From positions 1 through 64,000 of the forward strand of contig NZ_NMVJ01000007.1 of the NCBI RefSeq assembly GCF_002250565.1: a stretch of DNA of 64,000 bases, read 5' to 3'. A program made the position numbers and the translations under genes. Source of the DNA: Parenemella sanctibonifatiensis (GTDB taxonomy: Bacteria > Actinomycetota > Actinomycetes > Propionibacteriales > Propionibacteriaceae). The notes under the pieces are model-generated. The model searched no databases. It had not been told where the DNA came from and was given only the letters and a program-made list of their open reading frames with translations. Below are positions 35,688 through 45,455 of this stretch, piece by piece (the stretch's first letter is position 1; each line of letters opens with the position of its first letter).

Positions 35688-37001
35688 TCAGACTTCGTCG
35701 TCGGCAGCGAACGGGTTGCTGGCCGGGGACGCGCTGGTCGCGCTCTTGTCCTCGAGTTCGTCGTTGGGGTTGCGGAAGGTGTTCGCGTCGTCGAAGCCAT
35801 CCGACTTCGCATCCCGGCCGGCAATCACGGCGACGCCGAGCGCGGTGGTGACCGGCACCGACATGATCAGGCCGATCGCGCCGACCAAGGTGCGGATCAA
35901 CTCGGCGGCGAACTGTTCCGACATCACCGCGTCCAGCGGCGGCCGGTCATAGATGTAGAGCATCAGCAGCATCGGGAGCATCGCGCCGGCGGCGGCGAAC
36001 GTGATGGTGTAGACGCTGGAGGCGATGTGGTCGCGGCCGATCCGAAGCGCCGAGGTGAAGATTCGGGCTCGCGAGATGCCTTGGCCGGCGAGCTCCCAGA
36101 CCGCCGAAGCCTGGGTGATCGTGACGTCGTTGAGGACGCCGATGCTGGCGATGATCATCGAACAGACCACCACCGAGGTGAGTCGCAGATCCGGCGCCAT
36201 CGACGACAGCGTGAAGTCGTCCTCTCCGGCGACACCGGTCAGATGGGCCCACTGCGAAAACAGGAAGCCCAGCAGTGTCGCCAGGCCGAGACCGAACAGC
36301 GTGCCGACCAGCGCGGTCGCGGTTCTGGCACTGAACCCGTGCGCGGTGAAGAGCACCACGTAGAGGATCGCCGTGCCGCCCACCAGTCCCACCAAGAGCG
36401 GATTGGAACCGGCCAGCAGTGCGGGGAACATGAAGCTGACCAGGATGAAGGCACCGAACGCCAGTCCGACCAGCGCCATCGCGCCGCGGAAGCGCGCCAC
36501 CGCGACGACGGCCACGACGAACAGCAGCGCCAGCACGATCACTGGGGCGGTCCGCTCGAAATCAGCAAACTGGTACGCCGCGGGTGCCCCCTCGATCGGG
36601 AGCCGGTAGAGGCGTACGGAATCACCGACGTCGACGCCGGAGGCGTACACCGGCGCGGTCAGCTCGGTCTGGATGATCTGCCCGAGCTCAGGTCCCTCCC
36701 GCAGTTCCACGTCGATGGTGGCGCAGGTGTCAGTCCGGTCAGTGGCACCGCCGGGGGAACTGTTGCAGGGAAACTCCTCCACCGCGGTGATCTCACCCGA
36801 GAGCATCTCCACACCCGGCTGGGCGTACATGGTGGCGGCCGTGTTGACGTTCTGGGTGCCGCTTGGCCACATCCAGATCATCGCCACCAGAGTCCACACC
36901 GCGATCGGGATGAGCACCACGACCAGGATCCGCAGCGCGCGTCGCTGCCGCGCCGGATCCAACGGCGCGGCGTCACCGATGTGGCTGTGTGAGTGAGACA
37001 A
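35688..37001 (-). CDS. YibE/F-family membrane protein
   Basis: A 437-residue protein. One N-terminal TM helix (about 22-44) is followed by a 120-residue extracytoplasmic domain and then about seven hydrophobic helices from residue 170 onward, with LRLTSVVVCSMIIASIGVLNDVTITQASAVWELA as the family signature (YibE/F). The function is unknown; transport has been proposed. The tail is acidic and cytosolic. I chose the TTG at 37001, because GAGG lies 8 nt upstream and a His-rich start (SHSHSH) follows; an ATG at 37049 is the alternative. It is convergent with the histidine kinase, 24 bp apart. Confidence 0.8.
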   Translation of the reverse strand: MSHSHSHIGDAAPLDPARQRRALRILVVVLIPIAVWTLVAMIWMWPSGTQNVNTAATMYAQPGVEMLSGEITAVEEFPCNSSPGGATDRTDTCATIDVELREGPELGQIIQTELTAPVYASGVDVGDSVRLYRLPIEGAPAAYQFADFERTAPVIVLALLFVVAVVAVARFRGAMALVGLAFGAFILVSFMFPALLAGSNPLLVGLVGGTAILYVVLFTAHGFSARTATALVGTLFGLGLATLLGFLFSQWAHLTGVAGEDDFTLSSMAPDLRLTSVVVCSMIIASIGVLNDVTITQASAVWELAGQGISRARIFTSALRIGRDHIASSVYTITFAAAGAMLPMLLMLYIYDRPPLDAVMSEQFAAELIRTLVGAIGLIMSVPVTTALGVAVIAGRDAKSDGFDDANTFRNPNDELEDKSATSASPASNPFAADDEV

Positions 37002-37097
37002 GACGGGAACCTCGGGGGAGACTGACAGGACAAACCGCAATTGCGACACGCCGAGACTAGCGCGGCCGTGTCTGCAGCCGCCCCCGAGGCGGGCCGA

Positions 37098-40000
37098 TCA
37101 GGTCCAGCGAGGAGGCTCCAACGCCGGCGACGTAGCGGCTGGAGTTTCCTCGAGCAGGACGAACGCCTCCTCGATGGCGCGGTCCAACTGGCTGTCGGTC
37201 TCGGCCTTCCAGTCGGCCGGGCTCCAGTTGACCTCGATGTCGGGATCGACACCGTGGTTTTCCAGACCGTAACCCTGCTGACCGAACCAGTGCGCGTACC
37301 GCGGCTGGGTGATCCGGGTGCCGTCGACCAGGTCGAAGCGGCCATCGATACCGACGACGCCACCCCAGGAACGCTGCCCGACCACCGGGCCGAGCCCCAT
37401 CGTCTGGGCGCCGCCGCAGACGATGTCGCCGTCCGAGCCGGCGTACGGGTTGGTGACGAAGACGACCGGTCCGCGCATCGCCTGGTCGGGATAGCTCATC
37501 GGCGAGTCGTAGTGGCGGGCGATGCACCAGCCGGTGACCTTGCGGCTGAGCCGCTCCAGGATCAGCTGCGAGGTGTGGCCGCCGCCGTTGAACCGGACGT
37601 CGACCACCACGCCTTCGGCGCGGCTCGCAATCTCGATCTGCCGGTGGAATTCGGCCCAACCGTTGGCCATCATGTCGGGCACGTGGACATAGCCGAGTCG
37701 ACCACCGGAGTGGTCGGCAACGTACGCGGCTCGGCTCGCGACCCACGCGTGGTAGCGCAACGCCGTCTCGGACTCCAACGGCACCACGACCACCCGCCGC
37801 GCCTGGCCGTCCCGTTCCAGGGTGAGTTCGACGACCCGATCCACCGAACCCTGCAGTAACTCGCCCACCGTCCGGGCCTCGGCCACCGATCGTCCGTCGA
37901 CCGCCAGGATCCGGTCGCCCACATCGGCCCCGACACCGGCCGCACGCAGTGGCGACCGTGCCTCAGGGTCAGACGATTCGCCCGGCAGGATCTCCTCGAT
38001 GACCCAGGCATCACCGTCGCGACGCAGCGAGGCACCGAGCCGGCCCACCTTGGCGGACTGGTCGCCGGCCGGGGCGGGCGGCATCACGTACGCATGGGAG
38101 GTGTTGAGCTCACCGACGGTCTCCCACAACATGTCGACCAAGTCGTCGTGGGTCCGCAGCTTCTCCACCAGCGGCCGGTAGCGGTCCAGGATCGCCTGCC
38201 AGTCCTGACCCTCCATGTCGGAGCGCCAGTAGTGGTCGCGCATGATGCGACCGTTCTCGTCGAACATCTGGCGCCACTCGTCGCGGGGGCGGATCTCGCG
38301 GCGCAGCCGGGCCACATCGATCGTCACCTTGGAGGTGTCGTCATCGCCGGGCTTGGCGTCGGCAGCCTGCACCCACCAGTCCCCGCCCTTGCGGACCACG
38401 ATCCGTTCGCCGTCCCCGGACACCGCGAAGCTGTCGGCGGCCTCGACGACGGTGCTGGTGCGGCGGGTGTCGAAGGAGAAGTGCTCCACCAGATCCTTGG
38501 GGGCCTCGCCCTCCACGCCGGCGCGGCTGCTGCCCAGCACGCCGCTGCGGTCCACCTTCTTGCGCCAGGCGATGCCCTTGGCGGTGGCGCGCAGCGACGC
38601 GTACTGGTCGCTGGGCACCGGGAAGGCGACGATCCGGTCCTCGAAGCCGGCCACCTCGGCCGTTGCCGTGGTGACCTCCTTCTTCTTCGGCTGGTCCTCG
38701 GCGTTCTCATCAACCACGGCGGCGATGGCCCAACCGTCGGCCGACGGGCCGAACGGTGCCGGCTCATCGGCAGCCAACGGGGCCAGCCACGGGCGTACCG
38801 AATGGGTGTTGCCCAGGTCGAAGGCGAAGTCGTCATACGTCGGATCCAGCGTGCGGCTGGACAGGAAGGCCAAGTGCTTGCCATCCGCGCTGAAGGCCGG
38901 GGAGAAGTCGTTGAAGACGCCTCGTGTGAGCGGCACCGACTCGTCCGTGCCGTCGGTCTCGACGATCATCAGGCGGCCCAGCTCACCTTCGCGACCGATC
39001 GCCTGGCGCCACACCAGATAGCGGCCGTCCGGGGAGAAGACCGGGTCGGTGGCCTCGCCCTCGGGTGAGCGGCCCACCGGGCGTACGGTGCCGCTGGCGA
39101 CCTCGACCAGGCTGACCCGACCGTCGTGGCTCACCACCGCGACGCGTACGCCGGCGGGATCGCTGGTCAGGTGCAGCACCCGACCCAGCTCACCGTGGCA
39201 GATCCGTTCCGCATCACCGGTGCCGTCGATCGCGGCGATCTCGAGGCAGTCCTCGCCCTCGGCGTCACTGGCCCAGATGCCCTTGCCGGTGCGGCCCAGC
39301 AACTGCGGCTCCCGGATCCGTACGCCGGGCAGGTCGCTGACGGCGCGGGCGGGGCCGGCGCGATGGGTCAGGAAGTACGCAGCGCCGCGCCACTCCACCA
39401 GTGAACCGTTGGCTCCGTGGTCGGGGCGCGGGTCGCTGAGCCGGTCGCTGGGATCCAGCCGGATCGGCTGCGGTTCGCCCAGTCCGGTCTCGATGTCGAG
39501 CTTGACCGGCTTGGCCTTCAGCGAGGACATCAGATGGATGCTGCCGCGGCAGTGGTAGACGATCTGGGTGCCGTCCGTGCTGGGGTCCCGGACGTAACCG
39601 TCGTCCACGGTGTGCTGGGTGTGCTGGGTGAGGTCCTTGCCGGACTTGTTCACCGACCACAGCTGGCCCTGGGCGGGGTGATCGCCGCGGTCGCTGGAGA
39701 AGATCAGCCGTTCGCCGACCCAACCCGGGGCGTACTTGCCGGCCGGCTCGTCGGGCAACACCTCGCCCCAGTCACCCCGGTCCTGGCCGGCGCGCCGCTT
39801 GGCGGTGCCGCCCTTGGGGTCGGACCACAACTTGGCTGCCATGCCGCCGCGGTAGCGCTTCCAGGCGGCCGAGTCGCGGGTGTTGCAGGTGGCCACCGCC
39901 AGCGCGCCCCGGCGGGAGACGGCTGCGCCGATCACCGGCCCGTACGGCAGCGGGGTCACCTCGCCGTCGAGGGAGACCAGGTGCAGCTCCGCAGTGCCGC

Positions 40001-40328
40001 GCTGGCCGGTGTTGTGCATGGACACGAACATGACGTGGTCATCGTCGTACCACCCGGTCACCTTGGCCAGCCCGTCGCTGACGAACGTGAGCCGGTCGAT
40101 GCTGCCCTCAGGCTGGCGTACGTAGACATCCTTGCCGCCGGCGACCGCGGAGGTGAACGCGATTCGGGTGCCGTCGGGGGAAAACTTGGGGTTGATCACC
40201 GGTGCGCCATCGTCGGTGATCCGGCGCGCCGCACCTCCCTTGGTGCTGGTGAGCCAAAGGTCATTGTCGGCGACGAAAACGATCTGGTCCGCATGGACGT
40301 CGGGATAGCGCATGTACACATCTGCCAT
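37098..40328 (-). CDS. Tricorn protease (S41 family)
   Basis: A 1076-residue cytosolic protease that cuts peptides released by the proteasome or Clp proteases. N-terminal beta-propellers (residues 1-650, with many SPDG-type blades such as FSPDGTRIAF and FSPDGRYLVW) feed a C-terminal S41 core with a PDZ domain (about 765-850, GVGADVGDRILAVDG). The catalytic His is in NTSHAYV (H745) and the nucleophile in NPYAGSDGD (S965), almost the same numbering as Thermoplasma tricorn. The ATG at 40328 lies 6 nt after TAGGTT with no Shine-Dalgarno. It is monocistronic. Confidence 0.93.
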   Translation of the reverse strand: MADVYMRYPDVHADQIVFVADNDLWLTSTKGGAARRITDDGAPVINPKFSPDGTRIAFTSAVAGGKDVYVRQPEGSIDRLTFVSDGLAKVTGWYDDDHVMFVSMHNTGQRGTAELHLVSLDGEVTPLPYGPVIGAAVSRRGALAVATCNTRDSAAWKRYRGGMAAKLWSDPKGGTAKRRAGQDRGDWGEVLPDEPAGKYAPGWVGERLIFSSDRGDHPAQGQLWSVNKSGKDLTQHTQHTVDDGYVRDPSTDGTQIVYHCRGSIHLMSSLKAKPVKLDIETGLGEPQPIRLDPSDRLSDPRPDHGANGSLVEWRGAAYFLTHRAGPARAVSDLPGVRIREPQLLGRTGKGIWASDAEGEDCLEIAAIDGTGDAERICHGELGRVLHLTSDPAGVRVAVVSHDGRVSLVEVASGTVRPVGRSPEGEATDPVFSPDGRYLVWRQAIGREGELGRLMIVETDGTDESVPLTRGVFNDFSPAFSADGKHLAFLSSRTLDPTYDDFAFDLGNTHSVRPWLAPLAADEPAPFGPSADGWAIAAVVDENAEDQPKKKEVTTATAEVAGFEDRIVAFPVPSDQYASLRATAKGIAWRKKVDRSGVLGSSRAGVEGEAPKDLVEHFSFDTRRTSTVVEAADSFAVSGDGERIVVRKGGDWWVQAADAKPGDDDTSKVTIDVARLRREIRPRDEWRQMFDENGRIMRDHYWRSDMEGQDWQAILDRYRPLVEKLRTHDDLVDMLWETVGELNTSHAYVMPPAPAGDQSAKVGRLGASLRRDGDAWVIEEILPGESSDPEARSPLRAAGVGADVGDRILAVDGRSVAEARTVGELLQGSVDRVVELTLERDGQARRVVVVPLESETALRYHAWVASRAAYVADHSGGRLGYVHVPDMMANGWAEFHRQIEIASRAEGVVVDVRFNGGGHTSQLILERLSRKVTGWCIARHYDSPMSYPDQAMRGPVVFVTNPYAGSDGDIVCGGAQTMGLGPVVGQRSWGGVVGIDGRFDLVDGTRITQPRYAHWFGQQGYGLENHGVDPDIEVNWSPADWKAETDSQLDRAIEEAFVLLEETPAATSPALEPPRWT

Positions 40329-40394
40329 GGGTTCAACCTAGTTCCCGGATCTGACAGATCTCGACCGGTTTGTCGCGCCGTCGAGCGCCGGACC

Positions 40395-41132
40395 TCAGTT
40401 CGTCGGCGACGCAGGGGAATCAGTGGTGGCAGGACCACCGCCGGCTGCACCAGCAGCAGGCGAACCGGCTGCCGAGGCCTCCGCCCGGCCGACCTCGGCT
40501 TCCTCGTCCTCCTCCTCGGCGACCTCGTCGACCAAGTCGTAGAGGTGGGTGAAGCGGCGCAACACCTGGTCGATCGCCAGCCCGAAGAAGAAACCGAGCA
40601 CCACCGAGATGCCGGCCGCGACCAAGGGGTGGGTCTCCAGCCACTGCCCAGCGGCCAGGCCGAGACCGACCGACCACAGCGCCCAACTCAGCGAGCTGAG
40701 GATCGTCAGCAACATGAAGCGGCGGCGCGGAAAGCCACTGGCGCCGGCGGTGAGGTTGACCGCGGTACGCCCGACGGGGACATACCGGGCCGCCAGCAGC
40801 AAGGTGGCGGCCCGGCGGTCGAGCTGCCGACCTGCCCAGTCCAGCCCCTCGTGGAGCTTGGGCCACTTGATCCGCCGCAACCCATGGGTGCCGATGCCGC
40901 GGCCGATGGCGTACGCCACGTTGTCGCCCACCCAGGCCCCGGCGGCGGCCACCAGGAAGAGCAGGCCCACGTGCAGCCAGCCCTCCGAGGCGGAGATGGC
41001 GGCGACGGCCACCACGGCTGATTCTGAGGGAACGGGCGGAAAGAACGCGTCGATCGCGACGAAGAAGAACAGGATCAGGAACATCCACGGCGATGAGCCC
41101 GCGGCAACGACCCAGTCGACCAGTTCCTGCAT
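40395..41132 (-). CDS. DedA-family membrane protein
   Basis: A 245-residue integral membrane protein. DedA signatures: FFVAIDAFFPPVPSESAVVAVA near the N-terminus, GAWVGDNVAYAIGRGIG, and RYVPVGRTAVNLTAGASGFPRRRF with the conserved Arg residues. About five hydrophobic segments. DedA proteins are linked to undecaprenyl-phosphate or lipid flipping and to membrane stress. The last 45 residues are a soluble Glu/Ala-rich tail. The ATG at 41132 was chosen because GGGAG lies 7-8 nt upstream; a GTG lies 6 nt earlier. Confidence 0.9.
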   Translation of the reverse strand: MQELVDWVVAAGSSPWMFLILFFFVAIDAFFPPVPSESAVVAVAAISASEGWLHVGLLFLVAAAGAWVGDNVAYAIGRGIGTHGLRRIKWPKLHEGLDWAGRQLDRRAATLLLAARYVPVGRTAVNLTAGASGFPRRRFMLLTILSSLSWALWSVGLGLAAGQWLETHPLVAAGISVVLGFFFGLAIDQVLRRFTHLYDLVDEVAEEEDEEAEVGRAEASAAGSPAAGAAGGGPATTDSPASPTN

Positions 41133-41230
41133 CGGCACGCTCCCGGATCCTTCGCGGCGGGGTCTGGCCCCGAACGCCCCCAGCCTAATGTGTGGGCCAC
41201 GCGTCGGCGGAACAGCTGACCCGTGAGTGA

Positions 41231-41264
41231 ACTGATCCCGGTGGCTTCGGCCACCGGGATCAGT
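41231..41264. terminator. 15-bp perfect stem with TTCG loop
   Basis: ACTGATCCCGGTGGC and GCCACCGGGATCAGT pair perfectly around a TTCG tetraloop. It lies 210 bp beyond the LanC-like stop codon, in line with termination of the minus-strand peptide-transporter operon; on the plus strand it is followed by GCGTTT. Confidence 0.75.
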
Positions 41265-41391
41265 GCGTTTCTGGGGCGGTGTGTACGCCAGCGGAGCCCG
41301 GGCGGATGGGCGTCCGGGCCCCGCCGGTCTGTCGGCTCGGTGCCGTGCCGCCTCAGGTCAGGGACCGGCGCCGCCGACGAAACCACAGCAG

Positions 41392-41460
41392 GCTGTAGTT
41401 GTGCAGGCCAACTGGCCCAATTCACCTGCGCAGCTACGGGAAGCTGTAGTTGTGCAGGCC
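41392..41460 (+). repeat. Direct repeat pair with an intervening complementary segment
   Basis: GCTGTAGTTGTGCAGGCC occurs at 41392 and 41443. Between them CCTGCGCAGCTAC (41426-41438 region) can pair with GTAGTTGTGCAGG of either copy over 13 positions, all Watson-Crick or G:U if the plus strand is transcribed. Two hairpins would be mutually exclusive. It directly follows the LanC-like gene (minus strand). Confidence 0.6.
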
Positions 41461-41473
41461 GGGGGCTTACCGG

Positions 41474-42904
41474 TCAGGCAAACGGGTCGTCGGCCAGGCG
41501 TCGGGTGCCCGACGGCTGGTCCGGGCGGCCCTGTTCGGCCGCCTGCATCCGCAGCAGCGCCACCCCGACGCCGGAGGCACCGACCTGGTGGCCAACCTCG
41601 GCCTTGAGCCGACCGACGGGCAACACGAAGGCCTCGCTGTACCACCGGCGGCCCCGCTGGTCCACGGTCGAGCGGATCACCAGGTCGTCGGCCTGCACCC
41701 GAGCCGCGTCCAGCCACAGTTGGTCCCCGGTCTCCCACCACAGTCCCAGGAAGGCCTCCAGGATCCCGGCGCCGCCGCAGCACTGGTGCTGCACCCACAG
41801 ATTGCCCGGGGTGTGGCGCCCCGGTACGCCACTGCGCAGGATGCCGCGGCCGAAGCGTTCGGCCCACTCCAGCCAGGCTGGGTCCCCCGTCGCCCGGAAC
41901 ACCCCCACCAGACCGCGGATCGCGCCAGCGCTGCCGCTGCAGTAGCCGAACGCATAGCCGCGGGCCCCGCCTTGCAGCACCGCATCCTCGCCGACCGGCA
42001 CCGCTGCCTCGACGATGCTGGTGGCGCCACGGACCGACGCGTCGACGAAGCGGGACTGACCCGTACGCCGCCCCAGTTCGGCCAGCGCGTACGCGATGCC
42101 CGTGGTGCCGACCTCGAAGCCCTCGCCCAGCGAGGCGGGCGGCCCGTCGGTGGCGGGCGCCCCGAGGTGCTGGGCGGTGACCCCGATCCAGCTGGACCGG
42201 TTCTCGTCCCGGCGTTCCTCGGCCAGCAACAGCTCGCCGACCGCGACGGCGGCGCTGCGGGCCCGGTCGGCCAGCGGTGCGTTCGACGGGTCGAGGTCGG
42301 CCACCTGGTCGGTGGCCTGCAGCAGCACCAGCAGTGGTCCGGCGTCACCGAGCAGTGCGTTCACGCCGGTCCAGCCGGCCTCTCGACCGCCGGTGCGGCC
42401 CTCTCGGTCGAGGATCTCGGCGACGATCCGGGGCGCCAGGTCGGCCGCCACCGGCGACTGGTCGGCCAGTCCCAGGGTGACCGAGGCGAGCCCGCCCAGG
42501 CCGCCGTAGAAGCCGACCCCGAGCCCCGCCAGGGGCAGCCGGATCTCGGCGTCCAGGTCGTCTTGCCAGCGGGCCGCGACCGTGGCCAGCGCCCGGTCGC
42601 GGCGTTCGGCGGCACCCGATCGGCCGGCGTCGGCGGCCAGCCCTGCATACCAGGCGATGCCGGCGGCGCCGGTGTTGAGGCTGATGGTGCCGTAGCTGGG
42701 CAGATAATCAGGATCATCGGGCCACGCCGTCCACCGGGACACCTCGGGGAGCTGCGGGTCGGGCGCCTCGGCGCTGTCGATCCATTGCTCAGCGCCGGTG
42801 AGGACCTCGTCGAGGTCGGCGATCTCGGTGCCGGGCACGGGCTCACCTGCGACGGTCGGCCGCAGGTTGGGCAACACGATCGGGTCGTTCGATGTCGTGC
42901 TCAT
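41474..42904 (-). CDS. LanC-like cyclase/thioether enzyme with CCG zinc motif
   Basis: A 476-residue protein with the lanthionine cyclase (LanC) alpha/alpha-barrel. Repeated helices carry GAAGIAWYAGL, GFYGGLGGLASVTL, EVGTTGIAYALAEL, FGYCSGSAGAIRG and QHQCCGGAGILEAF. The zinc ligands should be C322 and C375, with C376 in place of the histidine of the usual CHG motif. The Cys-Cys-Cys zinc site is known from ProcM-type synthetases with relaxed specificity. There is no dehydratase domain. Its ATG overlaps the stop of the peptide ABC ATPase gene (ATGA), so it is the last gene of a peptide-import operon. The substrate may be an imported peptide; no precursor peptide gene was found. Confidence 0.8.
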   Translation of the reverse strand: MSTTSNDPIVLPNLRPTVAGEPVPGTEIADLDEVLTGAEQWIDSAEAPDPQLPEVSRWTAWPDDPDYLPSYGTISLNTGAAGIAWYAGLAADAGRSGAAERRDRALATVAARWQDDLDAEIRLPLAGLGVGFYGGLGGLASVTLGLADQSPVAADLAPRIVAEILDREGRTGGREAGWTGVNALLGDAGPLLVLLQATDQVADLDPSNAPLADRARSAAVAVGELLLAEERRDENRSSWIGVTAQHLGAPATDGPPASLGEGFEVGTTGIAYALAELGRRTGQSRFVDASVRGATSIVEAAVPVGEDAVLQGGARGYAFGYCSGSAGAIRGLVGVFRATGDPAWLEWAERFGRGILRSGVPGRHTPGNLWVQHQCCGGAGILEAFLGLWWETGDQLWLDAARVQADDLVIRSTVDQRGRRWYSEAFVLPVGRLKAEVGHQVGASGVGVALLRMQAAEQGRPDQPSGTRRLADDPFA

Positions 42905-44604
42905 GCCGCCTCCCGCCAGGCCGGCGTCGGCACAGCCGACAGCAGGGCCTGGGTGTAGGGGTGTTGGGGGTCGGCGAAGACCTCGGTGACCTGGCCGCGT
43001 TCCACCGCGTCACCGTTGTGCATCACGATCACGTCGTCGCACAGGTGCTGCACCACGCCCAGGTCATGCGAGATGAACAGGGTCGCCAGCCCGAGCTGGT
43101 CGCGAATGTCAGCGAACACGTCCAGCACCTGCGCCTGGACGGTGACGTCCAGCGCCGAAACCGGCTCGTCACAAACCAATACCTGCGGATCCCGGGCCAG
43201 CGCCCGAGCGATGGCGACCCGCTGCCGTTGACCACCGGACAGTTGCCGGGGTCGCCGCTCCAACAGGTCCGGCGCCAGGCCGACCTGGCGGGCCAGATCC
43301 CCGGCCCGGTCCCGTCGCTCCCGCCTCGGCACACCACCGACGGCGAGCGCTTCGGACAGGATCTGTACGCCGGTGGCGCGGGGATCGAAGGAACTCAGCG
43401 GGTCCTGCTGGATCGGCTGAATCAGGTGGCGTCGGGGTCGGCGCAGCCGCTCCGACAGCCCGCTCCACGGCTGCCCGTGGAGGGTGACCTCACCCGCATC
43501 GGGACGCTGCAGGCCCAGGATGATCCGGCCCAGCGTCGTCTTGCCGGACCCGGACTCGCCAACGATTCCCAGAGTCTGGCCGGCCCGCAGCTCCAGCGAG
43601 ACGCCGTTGACCGCGGTCAGCACCGATCGGTCGGGCCGCCGGAAGGTCTGGTGCACCGAGGTCGCGCGGAGCACCGGCGTACCTGCCTCGACGCGGTCCG
43701 CCAGGCTGCGGCGGGCCTTCAGCTCCGCCCGCGGGGTGTCGCTGAGCCGAGTGCCGCGGCTGCCGGCGCTCGGGATGGCCCGCAGCATCGCGCGGGTGTA
43801 GTCGTGGCTGGGATCGGTGAGGACCTGCTGCACCGGTCCCTCCTCCACGATCCGGCCCGCCTTCATGACCGCGACCCGGTCGGCGATCTGGGAGACCACG
43901 GCCAGGTCGTGGCTGATGACGATCAGTCCGGTGCCCTCGGCCTTGAGCTGGGCCAGCACCTCCAACACCTGGGCTTGGACCCGCAGGTCCAGCGCCGTGG
44001 TCGGCTCGTCGGCGATCAGCAGCGGCGGCCGGGCAATGGTGGCCGAGGCGATCAGCGCGCGCTGCCGCTGGCCGCCGGAGAGTTGGTGGATGTACTGCCG
44101 GCGCCGCTGGTCCGGTTCGGGGATCGCCATCCGCTCCAGTTCGGCGGTGACGGCGGCGACGGTGGCCAGGCCGGACTCCGGCCGTAGCGAGCGATGGGCG
44201 CCGAGCACCTCGCCAACCTCCTGGCCGATGGTCCGCAGTGGGTCCAGCGACACCAGGGCGTCCTGGCTCACCAGCCCGACCCTGGCGCCGCGGAGCCGGC
44301 GCCACTGCCGATCGGTGGCCTGTCGTAGGTCGACACCGTCGACCTCGAGGGTGGTGGCCTCGACCCGTCCCGGCGTCGGCACCAGGCCCAGCAGCGCTCG
44401 AGAGGTGAGCGTCTTGCCAGAGCCGGATTCACCGACCAGAGCCAGGCACTCCCCAGCTCGCACGGTCAGCGCGACGTCATCGACCACGCGGCGGCCGTCG
44501 AAGCTGATGGTGAGTCCGGCCACCGTGGCCAGGACCTCAGGCTCGGCCGGGACGGCTTGGCCCTCCTCGACCTCGGGGACCCGGTCATTCACGGTTTCGA
44601 TCAT
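42901..44604 (-). CDS. Peptide/nickel-type ABC transporter, fused double ATPase
   Basis: A 567-residue protein with two complete ATPase domains, equivalent to DppD and DppF joined. Domain 1: Walker A GESGSGKTLTSRALLG, signature LSGGQRQRALI, Walker B LLIADEPTTALD. Domain 2: GESGSGKTTLGRIILG, LSGGQRQRVAIARAL, VLVCDEPVSALD. Each is followed by the HDLAVVSQIADRVAVM-type switch region. The ATG at 44604 overlaps the stop of the upstream permease (ATGA). It energises the two permeases of the operon. The frame is open far upstream over the permease gene but without coding features. Confidence 0.93.
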   Translation of the reverse strand: MIETVNDRVPEVEEGQAVPAEPEVLATVAGLTISFDGRRVVDDVALTVRAGECLALVGESGSGKTLTSRALLGLVPTPGRVEATTLEVDGVDLRQATDRQWRRLRGARVGLVSQDALVSLDPLRTIGQEVGEVLGAHRSLRPESGLATVAAVTAELERMAIPEPDQRRRQYIHQLSGGQRQRALIASATIARPPLLIADEPTTALDLRVQAQVLEVLAQLKAEGTGLIVISHDLAVVSQIADRVAVMKAGRIVEEGPVQQVLTDPSHDYTRAMLRAIPSAGSRGTRLSDTPRAELKARRSLADRVEAGTPVLRATSVHQTFRRPDRSVLTAVNGVSLELRAGQTLGIVGESGSGKTTLGRIILGLQRPDAGEVTLHGQPWSGLSERLRRPRRHLIQPIQQDPLSSFDPRATGVQILSEALAVGGVPRRERRDRAGDLARQVGLAPDLLERRPRQLSGGQRQRVAIARALARDPQVLVCDEPVSALDVTVQAQVLDVFADIRDQLGLATLFISHDLGVVQHLCDDVIVMHNGDAVERGQVTEVFADPQHPYTQALLSAVPTPAWREAA

Positions 44605-45455
44605 GAGGTGGTTCCTTCGAAACGGGCCTGCAGATGGCGGCCCAGCAGGGTGGTGGAGATCACGGTCGCGGTGATGGCCAGGCCCGGAAAGACCGCCACC
44701 CACCAGGCGTTGCGCAGCGAGTCGCGGCCCTCGGACAGCATCAGGCCCCATTCCGGGGTCGGCGCGACCGGGCCGAGGTTGAGGAAGCTCATCGCCGAGC
44801 CGGCGATGATCGCGTTGCCGACGCCGATGGTCGCCAGCACCAGCAGCGGGCCGACCACGTTGGGCAGCACGTGTCGCACCACCACGGCCGTACGCCCCAC
44901 GCCCAGCGCGGTCGCCGCCTCCACGTAGCCCGAGGTCCGGACCTGGACGGTCGCGATCCGCACCATCCGGACGTAGACCGGAATGGCCGAGATCGTGATG
45001 GCGATGAGCACGTTCTGGGTGCCGGGCCCCAGCAGCGCGATGACGACCAGCGCCAGCAGCAACTCTGGGAAGGCCAGCACCACTTCGAGGATCCGCATCG
45101 CCAAACCGTCGAGCCAGCGCGGCGCCAGCCCGATCAGGACGCCAGCCACGACCGCGATGGCGACCGCAGCGCCGGTGGCGATGAAGCCGATCCCCAGCGA
45201 CACCCGGGCGCCGTGGACGACCCGGGCGAACTGGTCGCGGCCCAGCCGGTCGGTGCCGAACAGGTGCTCGGCGCTGGGAGGGCGATGGGATTGCACCGGA
45301 TTGGTGGCCAGCGGGTCGATCGAGGTGAGCAGGCCCGGGACCAGCGCGGCCAACACCAACAGCACCAGCACTGCGGCCGACAGCCACGCCGCGACCGGCA
45401 CCTTGCGTTGCCGCGGCGCTTCCAGAGCCTGGTCAATCACGAGTTGGGCAGCCAT
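44601..45455 (-). CDS. Peptide ABC transporter permease (DppC-type)
   Basis: A 284-residue inner permease with an N-terminal TM helix (about 22-45), the DppC opening LFGTDRLGRDQFARVVHGARVSLGIG, and five further helices. The ABC-contact loop is YVEAATALGVGRTAVVVRHVLPNVVGPLLV (EAA motif). It is translationally coupled to both neighbours: the start overlaps the stop of the DppB-type gene, and the end overlaps the ATPase start. Confidence 0.93.
   Translation of the reverse strand: MAAQLVIDQALEAPRQRKVPVAAWLSAAVLVLLVLAALVPGLLTSIDPLATNPVQSHRPPSAEHLFGTDRLGRDQFARVVHGARVSLGIGFIATGAAVAIAVVAGVLIGLAPRWLDGLAMRILEVVLAFPELLLALVVIALLGPGTQNVLIAITISAIPVYVRMVRIATVQVRTSGYVEAATALGVGRTAVVVRHVLPNVVGPLLVLATIGVGNAIIAGSAMSFLNLGPVAPTPEWGLMLSEGRDSLRNAWWVAVFPGLAITATVISTTLLGRHLQARFEGTTS

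Larger units (their letters stand above)
41133..41473. other. Intergenic region with a strong hairpin and switched direct repeats
   Basis: 341 bp between the DedA start and the LanC-like stop codon (both minus strand). It contains the 15-bp hairpin at 41231 and the repeat pair at 41392-41460. No gene was seen. Confidence 0.65.
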
